Shown here: one piece after another, positions 17,307 to 25,416 of the stretch | Layout of the letters: each line of letters opens with the position of its first letter | Position numbering within the stretch: position 1 is the first letter of the stretch | DNA from: Arthrobacter sp. StoSoilB22 | Lineage (GTDB): Bacteria; Actinomycetota; Actinomycetes; Actinomycetales; Micrococcaceae | Reading direction: 5' to 3' | Length of the DNA stretch: 64,000 nt | Assembly: GCF_019977315.1 (NCBI RefSeq) | Contig: NZ_AP024652.1 | Span: 3,286,001 to 3,350,000 of the forward strand | Notes under the pieces: generated by a model | Told to the model about the DNA's origin: nothing | Databases searched by the model: none | Seen by the model: only the letters and a program-made list of their open reading frames with translations | Made by a program: the position numbers and the translations under genes

Positions 17307-17974
17307 ACGCAGAGGATATGACCACCCGGGCCCGGATCCGCGACGCCGCCATTGGGATCTTCGGCCGCGATGGTTTCGCCCGCGCAACTATCAGGTCAGT
17401 TGCCTCTGCCGCAGGGGTCAGTCCAGGCCTGGTCATCCACCACTTCGGCAGCAAAACCGGGCTTCGTGATGCCTGTGATCAGCATGTCCTTGCGCAAACA
17501 GCCACCCAGGGCCGCGAAAAAGCCGATCCGGTCTCCACGCGGCAGCTGATCCAGGACTACATGAACCACCCCGACCAATACTCCGACGAAATCACCTACA
17601 TCCGACGCACCCTCAGCGACGAATCCGAGGCCGGCGACGCCTTCTTCGACGCCGTCGTGAAGCAAACGCAGGACATCATCCACGCCGGGATAGCGGCGGG
17701 AACCATCAGGGCGTTCGACGACGTCCGGTCCACCGCCGTCGTGATCGCCTCCAACAGCCTCTCAATCCTCATGCTGGGCCGGCACCTCTCACGGACGCTG
17801 GGACTGGTGGACCCTGAACCGCAAGGCATCGGCCCCGACCTTCTCCGGCAACTGACCCTGCCCGCCCTGGAGATTTACACGCACGGCTTCTACACCGATG
17901 CGCGTTTCCTGGATGCGGCCCGCGACGCCCTTGAACAAGAAACCAGCAACCACGGAAAGGAGCATGCCCCGTGA
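17297..17974 (+). CDS. TetR/AcrR family regulator of the downstream ABC exporter
   Basis: Repressor of 225 aa. The N-terminal helix-turn-helix is clear (RIRDAAIGIFGRDGFARATIRSVASAAGVSPGLVIHHFGSK), and the rest is the variable ligand-binding helical domain. The ATG at 17297 has no Shine-Dalgarno, but a -10 TAGTCT lies 7 bases before it, so translation is probably leaderless; an in-frame ATG at 17318 is the alternative. The stop overlaps the start of the ABC ATPase by 4 bp, so regulator, ATPase and permease form one autoregulated unit. The inducer is unknown. Confidence 0.87.
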   Translation: MRSNAEDMTTRARIRDAAIGIFGRDGFARATIRSVASAAGVSPGLVIHHFGSKTGLRDACDQHVLAQTATQGREKADPVSTRQLIQDYMNHPDQYSDEITYIRRTLSDESEAGDAFFDAVVKQTQDIIHAGIAAGTIRAFDDVRSTAVVIASNSLSILMLGRHLSRTLGLVDPEPQGIGPDLLRQLTLPALEIYTHGFYTDARFLDAARDALEQETSNHGKEHAP

Positions 17975-19011
17975 CCCAGGCAATCGTCGTCGAGGGTTTA
18001 CGCAAAAAGTTCGGTCACCGCGAAGTCCTGCACGGACTCGATTTCGCGGTTGACCGCGGGACAGTCTTCGGCGTCATTGGCCCGAACGGCGCAGGCAAGA
18101 CCACCACCATGCGCTGCCTGCTGGATATTATTCGGCCCAGCGCGGGGTCCATTTCCGTTTTGGGAGAAGATCCGCGTTCTGCCGGCACTGCCCTCCGCCG
18201 CCGGATCGGCTACCTCCCCGGCGAGCTTCACTTGGAAAACAGGACCACGGGGCGCCGCATGCTGGAGCACTTCGCGGCGATCAGCGGCCCGGTGGACCCC
18301 AAGCATGTCAACGAACTCGCCGAGCGGCTGAACCTTGATCTGGATCGACAGACCCGGAAACTCTCCAAAGGCAACAAGCAAAAGCTGGGGCTGCTTCAGG
18401 CCTTCATGCATAAGCCCGAACTCCTGGTGCTGGACGAACCCACCAGCGGCCTGGATCCCCTGGTCCAACAGGTGTTCCATGCGATGGTCCGCGAGGCAGT
18501 GGATGGCGGCGCAACTGTGTTCCTCAGTTCGCACGTTCTCAGCGAAGTGCAGCAGGCCGCCGACGCCGTCGCCATCCTCCGCGACGGCGGCATCGTGACC
18601 GTTTCCACCGTGGAAGCGCTCCGGACTGCAGCAGTCCGGCAGGTACGGTTCACCAGCACCGAAACGGAAGCGCACGACGTCGGCGCGCTGCTGGCCCGGG
18701 TGCCAGGCGTCGCCAATATGGTGGTGCGGGAGCTCAAGGCCGACGGTCACACATCCGGAACAGTTGAGGCCACGGCGATGCTGTCCGGCCACGTTCAGCC
18801 CTTGGTTCAGGCGCTGGCCAGGTTGAACTTGACGGACCTGGTCCTCGAAGAACCGGACCTGGAGGAAGCTGTGCTCACTCTATACACAGCCCAAACTCCT
18901 CAGCCGGGCCAGTCTTCTCAGCCGGGCCAGTCTCCGGGGCTTGGCCAACCTCCGGGGCTTGGAAATGGTCAAACACAGGGCCGGCACGTGGAAGGAGCAC
19001 ACCGTGCCTAG
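17971..19011 (+). CDS. ABC exporter ATPase with hexapeptide-repeat tail
   Basis: Nucleotide-binding subunit of 346 aa. Walker A GPNGAGKTT is at residues 37-45, the signature is the variant LSKGNKQKLGLL, Walker B is LLVLDEPTSGLD and the H-switch is in FLSSHVLSE. After the ATPase and its C-terminal accessory domain (ending EEAVLTLYTAQ) comes a Pro/Gly/Gln-rich tail with four six-residue units (PQPGQS, SQPGQS, PGLGQP, PGLGNG) not expected in the family. The GTG start overlaps the tetR stop and has GGAAAGGAG upstream. It overlaps the permease by 8 bp. Polyether/tetronasin-type exporters are the closest general family; the substrate is unknown. Confidence 0.86.
   Translation: MTQAIVVEGLRKKFGHREVLHGLDFAVDRGTVFGVIGPNGAGKTTTMRCLLDIIRPSAGSISVLGEDPRSAGTALRRRIGYLPGELHLENRTTGRRMLEHFAAISGPVDPKHVNELAERLNLDLDRQTRKLSKGNKQKLGLLQAFMHKPELLVLDEPTSGLDPLVQQVFHAMVREAVDGGATVFLSSHVLSEVQQAADAVAILRDGGIVTVSTVEALRTAAVRQVRFTSTETEAHDVGALLARVPGVANMVVRELKADGHTSGTVEATAMLSGHVQPLVQALARLNLTDLVLEEPDLEEAVLTLYTAQTPQPGQSSQPGQSPGLGQPPGLGNGQTQGRHVEGAHRA
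18899..18968 (+). repeat. Coding tandem repeat, 18-bp period
   Basis: Two units of CTCAGCCGGGCCAGTCTT type (18899-18934) are followed by two units built on TCCGGGGCTTGG (about 18933-18968), all with an 18-bp period. They encode the hexapeptide tail of the ATPase. Such in-frame repeats can change length by slippage without shifting the frame. Confidence 0.7.
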
Positions 19012-19804
19012 AATCCTCCCCTTGTTCACCAAGGCCCTGACTGACTCATGGCGTTCAACGCTTGCTTGGGCAGTTGGTTTGTCGGCGGCATGCATGCTGT
19101 ACCTGCCGCTCTATCCCTCGATTGGAGGCAGTGCGCAGATGCAGGACCTGATCAATGCGCTTCCTCCTGAGATGACCAAAGCCCTGAACTACGATCAAAT
19201 CGCTTCGGGACCCGGCTACACCCAGGCCACCATGTTCGGGTTGATCGGATTCCTGCTGATGTCCATGGCCTCCATCGGCTGGGGTGCCGCGGCCGTAGGG
19301 GGCGACGAAGAATCCGGCTTGCTGGAACTGACGCTTGCCCACAGTGTTACCCGGGTGCAGATAGTCCTTGAACGCGCCTTGGCAATCGTGGTTCGCATTG
19401 CGTTGCTTTCGGTCCTTGTTTTTCTGTTGGTGCTGGGACTGAACGGGCCCTCGCAACTGGGCATCGACGTCGGACATCTCGCAGGTGCGGTACTGCTGTT
19501 CGCAGCCCTGGCACTTCTCAGCGGGACCGCCGCGCTCTTCGCCGGGGCACTGAGCGGCCGGAAAGTCTACGGGATCGCCGCCGGTGCCGCCGTAGCTGTT
19601 CTTGGTTATGTGTTCAACGCCGTGGGACGGCAAAGTCCCGACGTCCAGTGGTTGCTGAACCTTTCGCCGTACCACTGGGCGTACGGTAACTCCCCTGTAG
19701 CCAACGGCGCAGACTGGGGAGCTGCCGCGGGCTTGTACGGCATTTCGGCGGGGCTAATTGTGCTGGGCGCAGTCGCGCTGCAGCGACGCGATGTGGGGGT
19801 TTAG
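19004..19804 (+). CDS. ABC-2 type exporter permease
   Basis: Integral membrane partner of the preceding ATPase, 266 aa with about six membrane segments. Its sequence around WGAAAVGGDEESGLLELTLA is typical of the polyketide-exporter permeases that accompany TetR-controlled ATPases. The frame is open to 18941, but the GTG at 19004 has GAAGGAG 6 bases upstream, so I chose it; this gives an 8-bp overlap with the ATPase. The stop overlaps that of the convergent thioesterase gene by 4 bp. The protein is shorter than two-halved permeases of about 530 aa, so it must act as a dimer. Confidence 0.83.
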   Translation: MPRILPLFTKALTDSWRSTLAWAVGLSAACMLYLPLYPSIGGSAQMQDLINALPPEMTKALNYDQIASGPGYTQATMFGLIGFLLMSMASIGWGAAAVGGDEESGLLELTLAHSVTRVQIVLERALAIVVRIALLSVLVFLLVLGLNGPSQLGIDVGHLAGAVLLFAALALLSGTAALFAGALSGRKVYGIAAGAAVAVLGYVFNAVGRQSPDVQWLLNLSPYHWAYGNSPVANGADWGAAAGLYGISAGLIVLGAVALQRRDVGV

Positions 19805-20346
19805 CTCCAGACGTGCGGCGCTGGCCGCCGCGATCCGGGAAGGGCATTGTTTTCCCGCCATTCGTGGATCCATTCGGGCAACTCAAGGTCAGCCGGTGGC
19901 GCTCCGAACTCAGCGATGATTTCTTCCTGCGTAACTGGCTTACCCTTACAGACCAAGCGGGTGGCGATGTGCGCCCGCGCATAGATTTCACCGTCTACTA
20001 CCATGCGCTGTTCAAAATAGATGGCCTTCGTGTCCAGGCCAATGATGCGGGTTTCGATGGTGTATTGCTGCCAGAGTTGAAGAGACTTGCGAAAGGCGAT
20101 GGTTTCACCGGCTGCCACCGGGCTCCAACCCCGCTTGCGCATTCTTGTCCAGATGCCGCTGCGGACCATGAGGTCGAAACGGCCGAGGTCCATTAACGAG
20201 AAATACATGCCGTTGTTGACGTGCATCGCGATGTCGATGTCAGTGGGCAGAACCCGTAGGGGCAGCGACGATTCTTCCCAAACGCCGAGCGGCGAGCGCT
20301 TGGAGGACGTGAACAGCAACATGAGGGTGCGAAGAAGCAGATGCAT
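19801..20346 (-). CDS. Hotdog-fold acyl-CoA thioesterase family protein
   Basis: Protein of 181 aa with a 4-hydroxybenzoyl-CoA-thioesterase-type hotdog domain: LRVLPTDIDIAMHVNNGMYFSLMDLGRFDLM carries the usual Asp/Asn region before the central helix, and IYARAHIATRLVCKGKPV closes the sheet. A membrane-proximal N-terminus (MHLLLRTLMLLFTSS) is present, as in the THEM6/YbgC-like relatives. A TAACAT box lies 6 bases before the ATG, indicating a leaderless transcript. It overlaps the convergent permease by 4 bp. The natural substrate is unknown. Confidence 0.78.
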   Translation of the reverse strand: MHLLLRTLMLLFTSSKRSPLGVWEESSLPLRVLPTDIDIAMHVNNGMYFSLMDLGRFDLMVRSGIWTRMRKRGWSPVAAGETIAFRKSLQLWQQYTIETRIIGLDTKAIYFEQRMVVDGEIYARAHIATRLVCKGKPVTQEEIIAEFGAPPADLELPEWIHEWRENNALPGSRRPAPHVWS

Positions 20347-20509
20347 AACTCAATGTTACCCACCAGTAACTTGATGGGGAATGCATGGACCGCATAGTGG
20401 ACCCTTTTCTTGGGCGCAGCAGGTTTATGTCTAACGTTTACCGCCGGTTCATCAAAGACGTGAATAATGTCTGAAACTCATATTGATGGAAGATACAAGG
20501 GGGACCCCT

Positions 20510-20731
20510 ATGAGCACGCTGCAAACCGTCAGGCCGCAAGGCGACGTTTGGCCCGAACTTTCCCGCCACCAGCACGTGGTCCTCCAGGATGCCCGCGGCA
20601 ACCGGATCGAGGGAACCATCGATGGCATGACCGACGATCGCAGTACACTGTGGATCCAACTCAAGGGTGGCTTGGGGCGCCAACTGGTGCACCACTTGGA
20701 CGGCTACTGGCTGGAGACGCCGGCCGCCTGA
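20510..20731 (+). CDS. Small conserved hypothetical protein
   Basis: A 73-aa protein that I do not recognise. The ATG at 20510 is supported by an AGGGGGA Shine-Dalgarno 5 bases upstream; the frame continues 9 codons further but without a better start. The sequence reads like a small beta-barrel: HHVVLQ-type strands, RGNRIEGTIDGMTDDRSTLW and LVHHLDGYWLE, which is reminiscent of Sm-like or PilZ-sized folds, but that is only an impression. It is followed after 46 bp by the potassium channel gene, which seems to have its own promoter. Confidence 0.55.
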   Translation: MSTLQTVRPQGDVWPELSRHQHVVLQDARGNRIEGTIDGMTDDRSTLWIQLKGGLGRQLVHHLDGYWLETPAA

Positions 20732-20777
20732 TCCCGCCCCGTCAAGACAGGGCGCTCGCTGTGGCTAGTATTCCCGT

Positions 20778-21587
20778 ATGACTCAAGCGCGATACAGGGA
20801 CCTGGTTGAATGGCCCCTCATGGCCACCGCATTGATTTTCCTCACGGCTTACGCGTGGCAGGTCATCGGTCGCGTCAGCGGGGCCGAGGCAATCCCCTTC
20901 GAAGTGGTTCTGTGGATCACGTGGGGAATTTTCGCGGTGGATTACTTCGCTAATCTTTGGCTTGCCGAGGACCGCATGCGGTGGTTCCTCTGGAATCTCC
21001 ACGAACTTCTGATCGTGATACTCCCCTTCTTCCGCCCCCTCCGGCTTCTGAGGCTGGTCACGCTGCTCTCCGTCCTGCAGCGCACCGTGGGCGAAACACT
21101 GCGCGGGCGTGTGGCCACCTATGTTGCCGGCGCAGCCGCGATGCTGATCCTCATCGGAGCCCTGGCCGTGCTGGACGTTGAGCAGAACGCGCCCGACGCC
21201 AAAATCCTCACCTTCGGAGACGCCGCTTGGTGGGCCATCACCACTATCACCACCGTGGGCTACGGAGACCTCTACCCAGTAACTCCCATCGGCAGGATGG
21301 TGGCTGCCGCCCTGATGATGAGTGGGATCGCGGTCCTGGGTATGGTCACGGCGTCCATTGCCTCCTGGCTCCTGCAACGAATCGAGGAGAATGCCGAGGA
21401 GGTGGCCGCAGCAGCGGAAGTCAAGGCCGCAGCTGCCGAGGAACCGGTCCGCGCCGAGATGGCGGACCTCGTGACGGAGATCGCCGCGCTGCGGATGGAG
21501 ATCGCCGAGCTCCGACAAGCCACCGAAGTCAGGCAGGCCACGGAACTCAGGCCGGCTGCAGAACGCGGGCCGGAGCGCGAGGCTTAG
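20778..21587 (+). CDS. Voltage-gated-type potassium channel
   Basis: Ion channel subunit of 269 aa. The selectivity filter is TVGYGD at residues 159-164 in AITTITTVGYGDLYP, flanked by pore helices. Upstream are four or five membrane segments, including a weakly charged S4-like helix (RPLRLLRLVTLL, about residues 86-97). After the last membrane helix comes a coiled-coil-like Ala/Glu-rich tail of about 75 residues ending in short repeats (RQATEV, RQATEL). The few S4 arginines suggest weak or absent voltage sensing. A TAGTAT box is located 6 bases before the ATG, with AAGACA 16 bases further up, so the mRNA is probably leaderless. Confidence 0.87.
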   Translation: MTQARYRDLVEWPLMATALIFLTAYAWQVIGRVSGAEAIPFEVVLWITWGIFAVDYFANLWLAEDRMRWFLWNLHELLIVILPFFRPLRLLRLVTLLSVLQRTVGETLRGRVATYVAGAAAMLILIGALAVLDVEQNAPDAKILTFGDAAWWAITTITTVGYGDLYPVTPIGRMVAAALMMSGIAVLGMVTASIASWLLQRIEENAEEVAAAAEVKAAAAEEPVRAEMADLVTEIAALRMEIAELRQATEVRQATELRPAAERGPEREA

Positions 21588-21802
21588 TCCCGGCATCAGG
21601 CCCTACCCGGCGTCGGGCCCTATCCCCCGTACCGTCACCACCTACTTTGCGACCCGGGTATTTCGACACGCCCCGCATTCCTGCGTGTTGCCGGTTTAGT
21701 GCAATCAAAGTGGGTGGTAGCCGCACACCCTCCTAGGGCGCCTCCCTGGGCTCCTCCCTGGGCGAAGCGGAATCAAGAAGCCAAAACTACTCGTGGGCAC
21801 AC

Positions 21803-21838
21803 AAAAAATCCCCGGAACCAGTGGTTCCGGGGATTTTC
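21803..21838 (-). terminator. Rho-independent terminator of tRNA-Tyr
   Basis: A stem of 13 bp (AATCCCCGGAACC with GGTTCCGGGGATT, loop AGT) is followed on the minus strand by TTTTTT. It lies directly behind the tRNA gene. Confidence 0.85.
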
Positions 21839-21844
21839 CTTGGG

Positions 21845-21926
21845 TGGCAGATGAGGGATTCGAACCCCCGTAGGCGTTGCCAGCTGATTTACAGTCAGCC
21901 CCCTTTGGCCGCTCGGGTAATCTGCC
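21845..21926 (-). tRNA. tRNA-Tyr (GTA anticodon)
   Basis: Read on the minus strand, the acceptor stem GGCAGAT pairs with ATCTGCC. The D-arm has CCCGAGCGGCCAAAGGGG, and the anticodon stem GCTGA/TCAGC encloses CTGTAAA with anticodon GTA. A long class II variable arm follows, and the T-arm GGGGGTTCGAATCCC is canonical. Discriminator is A, and the CCA end is not encoded exactly (CCC follows). An intrinsic terminator lies 7 bases downstream. Confidence 0.96.
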
Positions 21927-22054
21927 GAACTTCAAAAGAAGATCACTTCCGGAGACCGTTTCTTTTAGATCCGGTAACCGAAGGCAGAGACAACCTTACA
22001 GAACTTTCGGCGAAGAATCTAATCGGCGTCTGACGCCCGAGATTTCGCGGGATT

Positions 22055-22321
22055 TCAGGCTTCTCCGAGGATCCTTCCGGCCAGTTTGGCCTCGAACTTT
22101 TCGGCCTGCTCGGCAGTGATCTGGTTGAGCTGCACAGCGCGCAGCAAGTCCGCATGCACTCCGTCCATACGGGAGGCAGCATCGGGAACCGGACTCAGAA
22201 CAATCGATGCCGCCACAGCTGCTGCGGCTACAGCACTTGCTGCGGCGACTGCGGCCGTGCCAATGGACCCTGCTGCTGCAGAAGCGGACTTGCTGATGGA
22301 TTGGACGGCCTTGCTGCTCAT
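22055..22321 (-). CDS. Small Ala-rich predicted membrane protein
   Basis: An 88-aa protein with no recognisable family. The ATG at 22321 has a GGAGGATC Shine-Dalgarno and replaces a longer open frame. Residues about 15-45 form one Ala/Val-rich hydrophobic helix (GSIGTAAVAAASAVAAAAVA), followed by a charged C-terminal half (HADLLRAVQLNQITAEQAEKFEAKLAGRILGEA) with helical periodicity. It could be a single-pass or tail-anchored protein, with the C-terminal part in the cytoplasm or outside. It is divergent from yajQ and faces the tRNA gene. Confidence 0.55.
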   Translation of the reverse strand: MSSKAVQSISKSASAAAGSIGTAAVAAASAVAAAAVAASIVLSPVPDAASRMDGVHADLLRAVQLNQITAEQAEKFEAKLAGRILGEA

Positions 22322-22503
22322 GCTGATCCTCCGTGGATGCGTTCTTCCAACTGGTTCAACTCTCAACCGCCCGCCTCTGTTCCAACCCTGCATGCGCTGT
22401 GAGCGAACTGTGAATGAACTGCCCGGCCCCAACCGACGCCTTCCGTACTAGGCTGGATGCCAGACCAACCCGCCCTCACAGGGCCCCCAACCTAAGGAGA
22501 GTC

Positions 22504-22995
22504 ATGGCAGGCGAATCCACATTCGACGTCGTAAGCAAAGTAGACAAGCAAGAGGTTGCCAACGCGCTGAACCAGTCCCAGAAGGAAATTGCGCAGCGAT
22601 ACGACTTCAAGGGCGTCGGCGCTGAGATCGACTTCAGCGGCGAGAAGATCCTCATGAAGGCCAACTCCGAGGACCGCGTCCTGGCTGTCCTGGATGTCTT
22701 CCAGTCCAAGCTCATCAAGCGCGGCATCTCCCTGAAGTCCCTCGACCAGGGCGAACCTTTCCCTTCCGGCAAGGAGTTCCGCCTGGAGTGCACCATCAAG
22801 GAGGGCATCGCCCAGGACATCGCCAAAAAGATCAACAAGATCATCCGCGATGAGGCCCCTAAGTCCGTCAAGTCCCAGATCCAAGGCGACGAACTTCGCG
22901 TCACCTCCAAGTCGCGTGATGACCTGCAGGAGACCATGAACATCCTCAAGAAGTTCGAAGAGGCTGACCTGCAGTTTGTAAACTTCCGCAGCTAG
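22504..22995 (+). CDS. yajQ: YajQ family nucleotide-binding protein
   Basis: Conserved 163-aa protein of the YajQ/UPF0234 family. The start MAGESTFDVVSKVDKQEV and the region RYDFKGVGAEIDFSGEKI are diagnostic, and the whole protein contains the two ferredoxin-like subdomains. In Xanthomonas a YajQ protein binds cyclic di-GMP, while in other bacteria nucleic acid or GTP binding has been reported; here the ligand is unknown. An AAGGAGAG Shine-Dalgarno lies before the ATG. The gene ends at a 62-bp perfect palindrome. Confidence 0.92.
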   Translation: MAGESTFDVVSKVDKQEVANALNQSQKEIAQRYDFKGVGAEIDFSGEKILMKANSEDRVLAVLDVFQSKLIKRGISLKSLDQGEPFPSGKEFRLECTIKEGIAQDIAKKINKIIRDEAPKSVKSQIQGDELRVTSKSRDDLQETMNILKKFEEADLQFVNFRS

Positions 22996-23005
22996 TCCCC
23001 TCCTA

Positions 23006-23067
23006 AAACGTCGCTGGCCCGCTTTTCCGTGGTTGTTCAACCACGGAAAAGCGGGCCAGCGACGTTT
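23006..23067. repeat. 62-bp perfect palindrome between convergent genes (family 2 related)
   Basis: Each arm is 30 bp (23006-23035 and 23038-23067) with only two bases between them, and pairing is perfect. The arm begins AAACGTCGCTGGCCCGC, close to the CGTTGCGGGGCCCGC arm of the elements at 6394 and 24032. It lies between the convergent yajQ and htpX stops and ends with TTTA on the plus strand, so it can act as a two-way terminator. Confidence 0.75.
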
Positions 23068-23074
23068 ATGCCAA

Positions 23075-23959
23075 TTACAAAAGCGGTCGCCCGGCCATCC
23101 GTTCCAGTCGGTTGATCCGTTCCTTCATGGGCGGGTGCGTGGAGAACATACGCCGCATGCCACCACCGCGGAACGGGTTGGCGATCATCAGGTGTGAGGC
23201 GTTGACCAGCCGCTGGTCCTGCGGGAGCGGCAACTGGGTGACGCCGGATTCGATCTTGCGCAGAGCTGAGGCGAGCGCCAACGGATCGCCGGTGAGCTCC
23301 GCGCCGTCCTCATCGGCGTCGAATTCGCGGGTGCGGGATATCGCCATCTGGATCAGCGACGCTGCGAATGGCGCGAGCAGGGCCATGGCGATGGTGGCCA
23401 GCGGGTTGGCGTTGCGCCGGTCGCCGCTGCCGAAGATCAGCAGCATCTGGCCTACGGAAGTGATGACGCCGGCCACGGCAGCAGCTACCGACGAAGTGAG
23501 GATGTCGCGGTTGTACACGTGCATCAGCTCATGACCCAGGACGCCCCTGAGTTCACGGGCATCCAGCAGATGGAGGATCCCCTCGGTGCAGCACACGGCA
23601 GCGTTCTTGGGATTGCGACCGGTTGCGAAGGCGTTGGGCGTCATGGTGGGTGAAAGGTAGATACGGGGCATGGGTTTGTTGGCACGTGCGGACAACTCCC
23701 GAACAATCTGGTAGAGCTGCGGTGCCTGCGCCTCGGTGACCGGGTAGGCGGCCATGGAGCGTATGGCGATCTTGTCGCTGTTCCAGTAGCCATAAGCAGT
23801 GGTTCCCACACCGATCAACGCCATGATCCAGATGGGCGTGGTACTGCGCGTCCCGGCCGCGATGATGGCGCCCAAACCCAACAACACCGCCCACAGCACA
23901 CCAAAGAGCGCCGCGGTCTTGAGTCCATTGTTGTGTTTATGCACGGTAGATCTGGTCAC
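23075..23959 (-). CDS. htpX: Membrane zinc metalloprotease HtpX
   Basis: M48 peptidase of 294 aa that degrades misfolded membrane proteins at the cytoplasmic membrane. The zinc motif HELMH is at residues 143-147 (LGHELMHVYNRD), the third ligand glutamate lies in REFDADEDGAEL, and two N-terminal membrane segments (about residues 12-35 and 43-60) plus two further ones after the active site fit the family. The start is a GTG at 23959 with GAGGAAA close before it. An in-frame GTG at 23944 is possible. No heat-shock promoter was recognised. Confidence 0.92.
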   Translation of the reverse strand: MTRSTVHKHNNGLKTAALFGVLWAVLLGLGAIIAAGTRSTTPIWIMALIGVGTTAYGYWNSDKIAIRSMAAYPVTEAQAPQLYQIVRELSARANKPMPRIYLSPTMTPNAFATGRNPKNAAVCCTEGILHLLDARELRGVLGHELMHVYNRDILTSSVAAAVAGVITSVGQMLLIFGSGDRRNANPLATIAMALLAPFAASLIQMAISRTREFDADEDGAELTGDPLALASALRKIESGVTQLPLPQDQRLVNASHLMIANPFRGGGMRRMFSTHPPMKERINRLERMAGRPLL

Positions 23960-24031
23960 TTTCCTCGGCTGTGGCAGGGGTTCTGTACGGATTAACGCCG
24001 ACGGCGGCCGTCGTGTTCCGTTGTCAGCCTA

Positions 24032-24094
24032 CGTTGCGGGGCCCGCTACGCAGGGTAAACGTCCCCGAAACCCGGCAGAGCTGGCCTCACAACG
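24032..24094. repeat. GC-rich palindromic element, family 2, diverged copy
   Basis: A 63-bp inverted repeat with the left arm CGTTGCGGGGCCCGCT (24032-24047) and a right arm (24079-24094) that matches it at 13 of 16 positions. Arm sequence and total length equal those of the element at 6394-6456, and the flank right of both copies is AAAGG-like. It lies downstream of the EntS-like MFS gene and upstream of htpX. Confidence 0.55.
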
Positions 24095-24144
24095 CAAAGG
24101 GGCTACGCGAAGGGGCCCGGACGCCAAGGCGTGAGCCTGGTGGC

Positions 24145-25416
24145 CTAGGGCACCGGATGCTTGGCGTCGTAGGCGACGAATCCGGGCTGCATTCGCGAAG
24201 CCACCCAGGCCAGGACTATGCAGAGAAGTCCCCCAAGGAGCAACACTCCGCCTTCACTCAGGAACTGGGTGACACCGCCGGCCAGCATGTCCCCCACTCG
24301 GGGACCTCCGGCCACCACCACGATGAACACACCCTGAAGCCGCCCCCTCATGTGGTCCGGCGTGGCTGACTGGAGGATGGTGGTACGGAAGACGGCGCTA
24401 ATGGAGTCCGAGATCCCTGCGAGGGCGCAACACAGCGCGGCGGGGATCAGCCAGGCGGTGACGCCACCCTTCCCTGAGTCGCCGGCCAGCAGCACCACCA
24501 GCCCAAAACCGGCAATGGACGCGCCCCAGCCGATCACCGACCACACCACGGCGCTGCCCTGCTTGCGGACTCTCCCCAGGGGCCCTGAAAAGAGCCCGGC
24601 CAGGAAAGCACCCACGGCTGTGGAGGCAAGCAGAACACCCACCGTGGTTTCGCCTCCGCCGATCATTACTGCCCCGATGGCCGGCATCAAGGCCCGGGGT
24701 TGGGCGCAGATCATGGCGATGAGGTCGATGATGAACGTCATGCGGACATTAGGCCGCGTCCCCAGGAACCGGAATCCCTCCACCACGGAGCGGAGCCCTG
24801 GCCGCACAGCGTCTTTGGAAGGCGGTAGGGGCGGGAGTTTGAAAAGCCCCCACAAAGCGAAGGTGAAGCTGATGACGTCAATGGTGTACGTCCATCCGAA
24901 TCCAATGGTTGCCACCAGGACACCTGCCAGAAGCGGCCCGGCTGTCATGGACAGGCCGAATGTCAGCATGCTCAGGGCATTGGCCGCGGGAAGCAGATCC
25001 TTGCGGACCAGGAGCGGAATGATGGCACTGCGGGCCGGGCCGTTGATGCCTTGGGCGCCGCTTTGTACGGCCACCAGCGCATAAAGGAGCCAGATGTTTC
25101 CGATTTCCAGCCACGCCTGCAAGGCCAGGGCGGCCGTGGTGGCCCATAGGACAAGCGAAGCAACGAGGGCAACTTTGCGGCGATCATAGGCGTCCGAAAC
25201 GGAGCCTCCGTAAAGCCCGGCGATGACCAAGGGCACCAGCGCAAAGATGCCCAGGAGGCCCACGTAGAAGCTCTCCTGTGTGAGCCGGTAAACCTCCAGG
25301 CTAACGGCCACCAAGGTCAATTGGGTTCCTATGGCAGCCACCGAGGCCCCCAGCCAGAGCCGCCGAAAAGCCGGGCTCTCCTTCAAAGGGGTGATATCTG
25401 CCAATAGTTTCGCCAC
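24145..25416 (-). CDS. MFS exporter, EntS-like
   Basis: Twelve-segment permease of 423 aa. The start (LKESPAFRRLWLGASVAAIGTQLTLVAV), the loop SDAYDRRKVAL and the C-terminal PDHMRGRLQGVFIVVVAGGPRVGD match the enterobactin-exporter-like branch of MFS proteins. Siderophore export is one known role of this branch, but no siderophore gene is nearby, so the substrate remains open. The start is a GTG; a TAGGGT box lies 6 bases before it, which supports both this start and a leaderless mRNA. Confidence 0.8.
   Translation of the reverse strand: MAKLLADITPLKESPAFRRLWLGASVAAIGTQLTLVAVSLEVYRLTQESFYVGLLGIFALVPLVIAGLYGGSVSDAYDRRKVALVASLVLWATTAALALQAWLEIGNIWLLYALVAVQSGAQGINGPARSAIIPLLVRKDLLPAANALSMLTFGLSMTAGPLLAGVLVATIGFGWTYTIDVISFTFALWGLFKLPPLPPSKDAVRPGLRSVVEGFRFLGTRPNVRMTFIIDLIAMICAQPRALMPAIGAVMIGGGETTVGVLLASTAVGAFLAGLFSGPLGRVRKQGSAVVWSVIGWGASIAGFGLVVLLAGDSGKGGVTAWLIPAALCCALAGISDSISAVFRTTILQSATPDHMRGRLQGVFIVVVAGGPRVGDMLAGGVTQFLSEGGVLLLGGLLCIVLAWVASRMQPGFVAYDAKHPVP

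Noticed and set aside
21588..21802. Possible gene or element between the potassium channel and tRNA-Tyr
   Set aside because: No frame with start signal or motif. Only short direct repeats (GGGCCCTA and TCCCTGGG words) are visible.
21845..21926. tRNA-Tyr as an integration (att) site
   Set aside because: No integrase gene and no repeat of the tRNA 3' end was found in the window.
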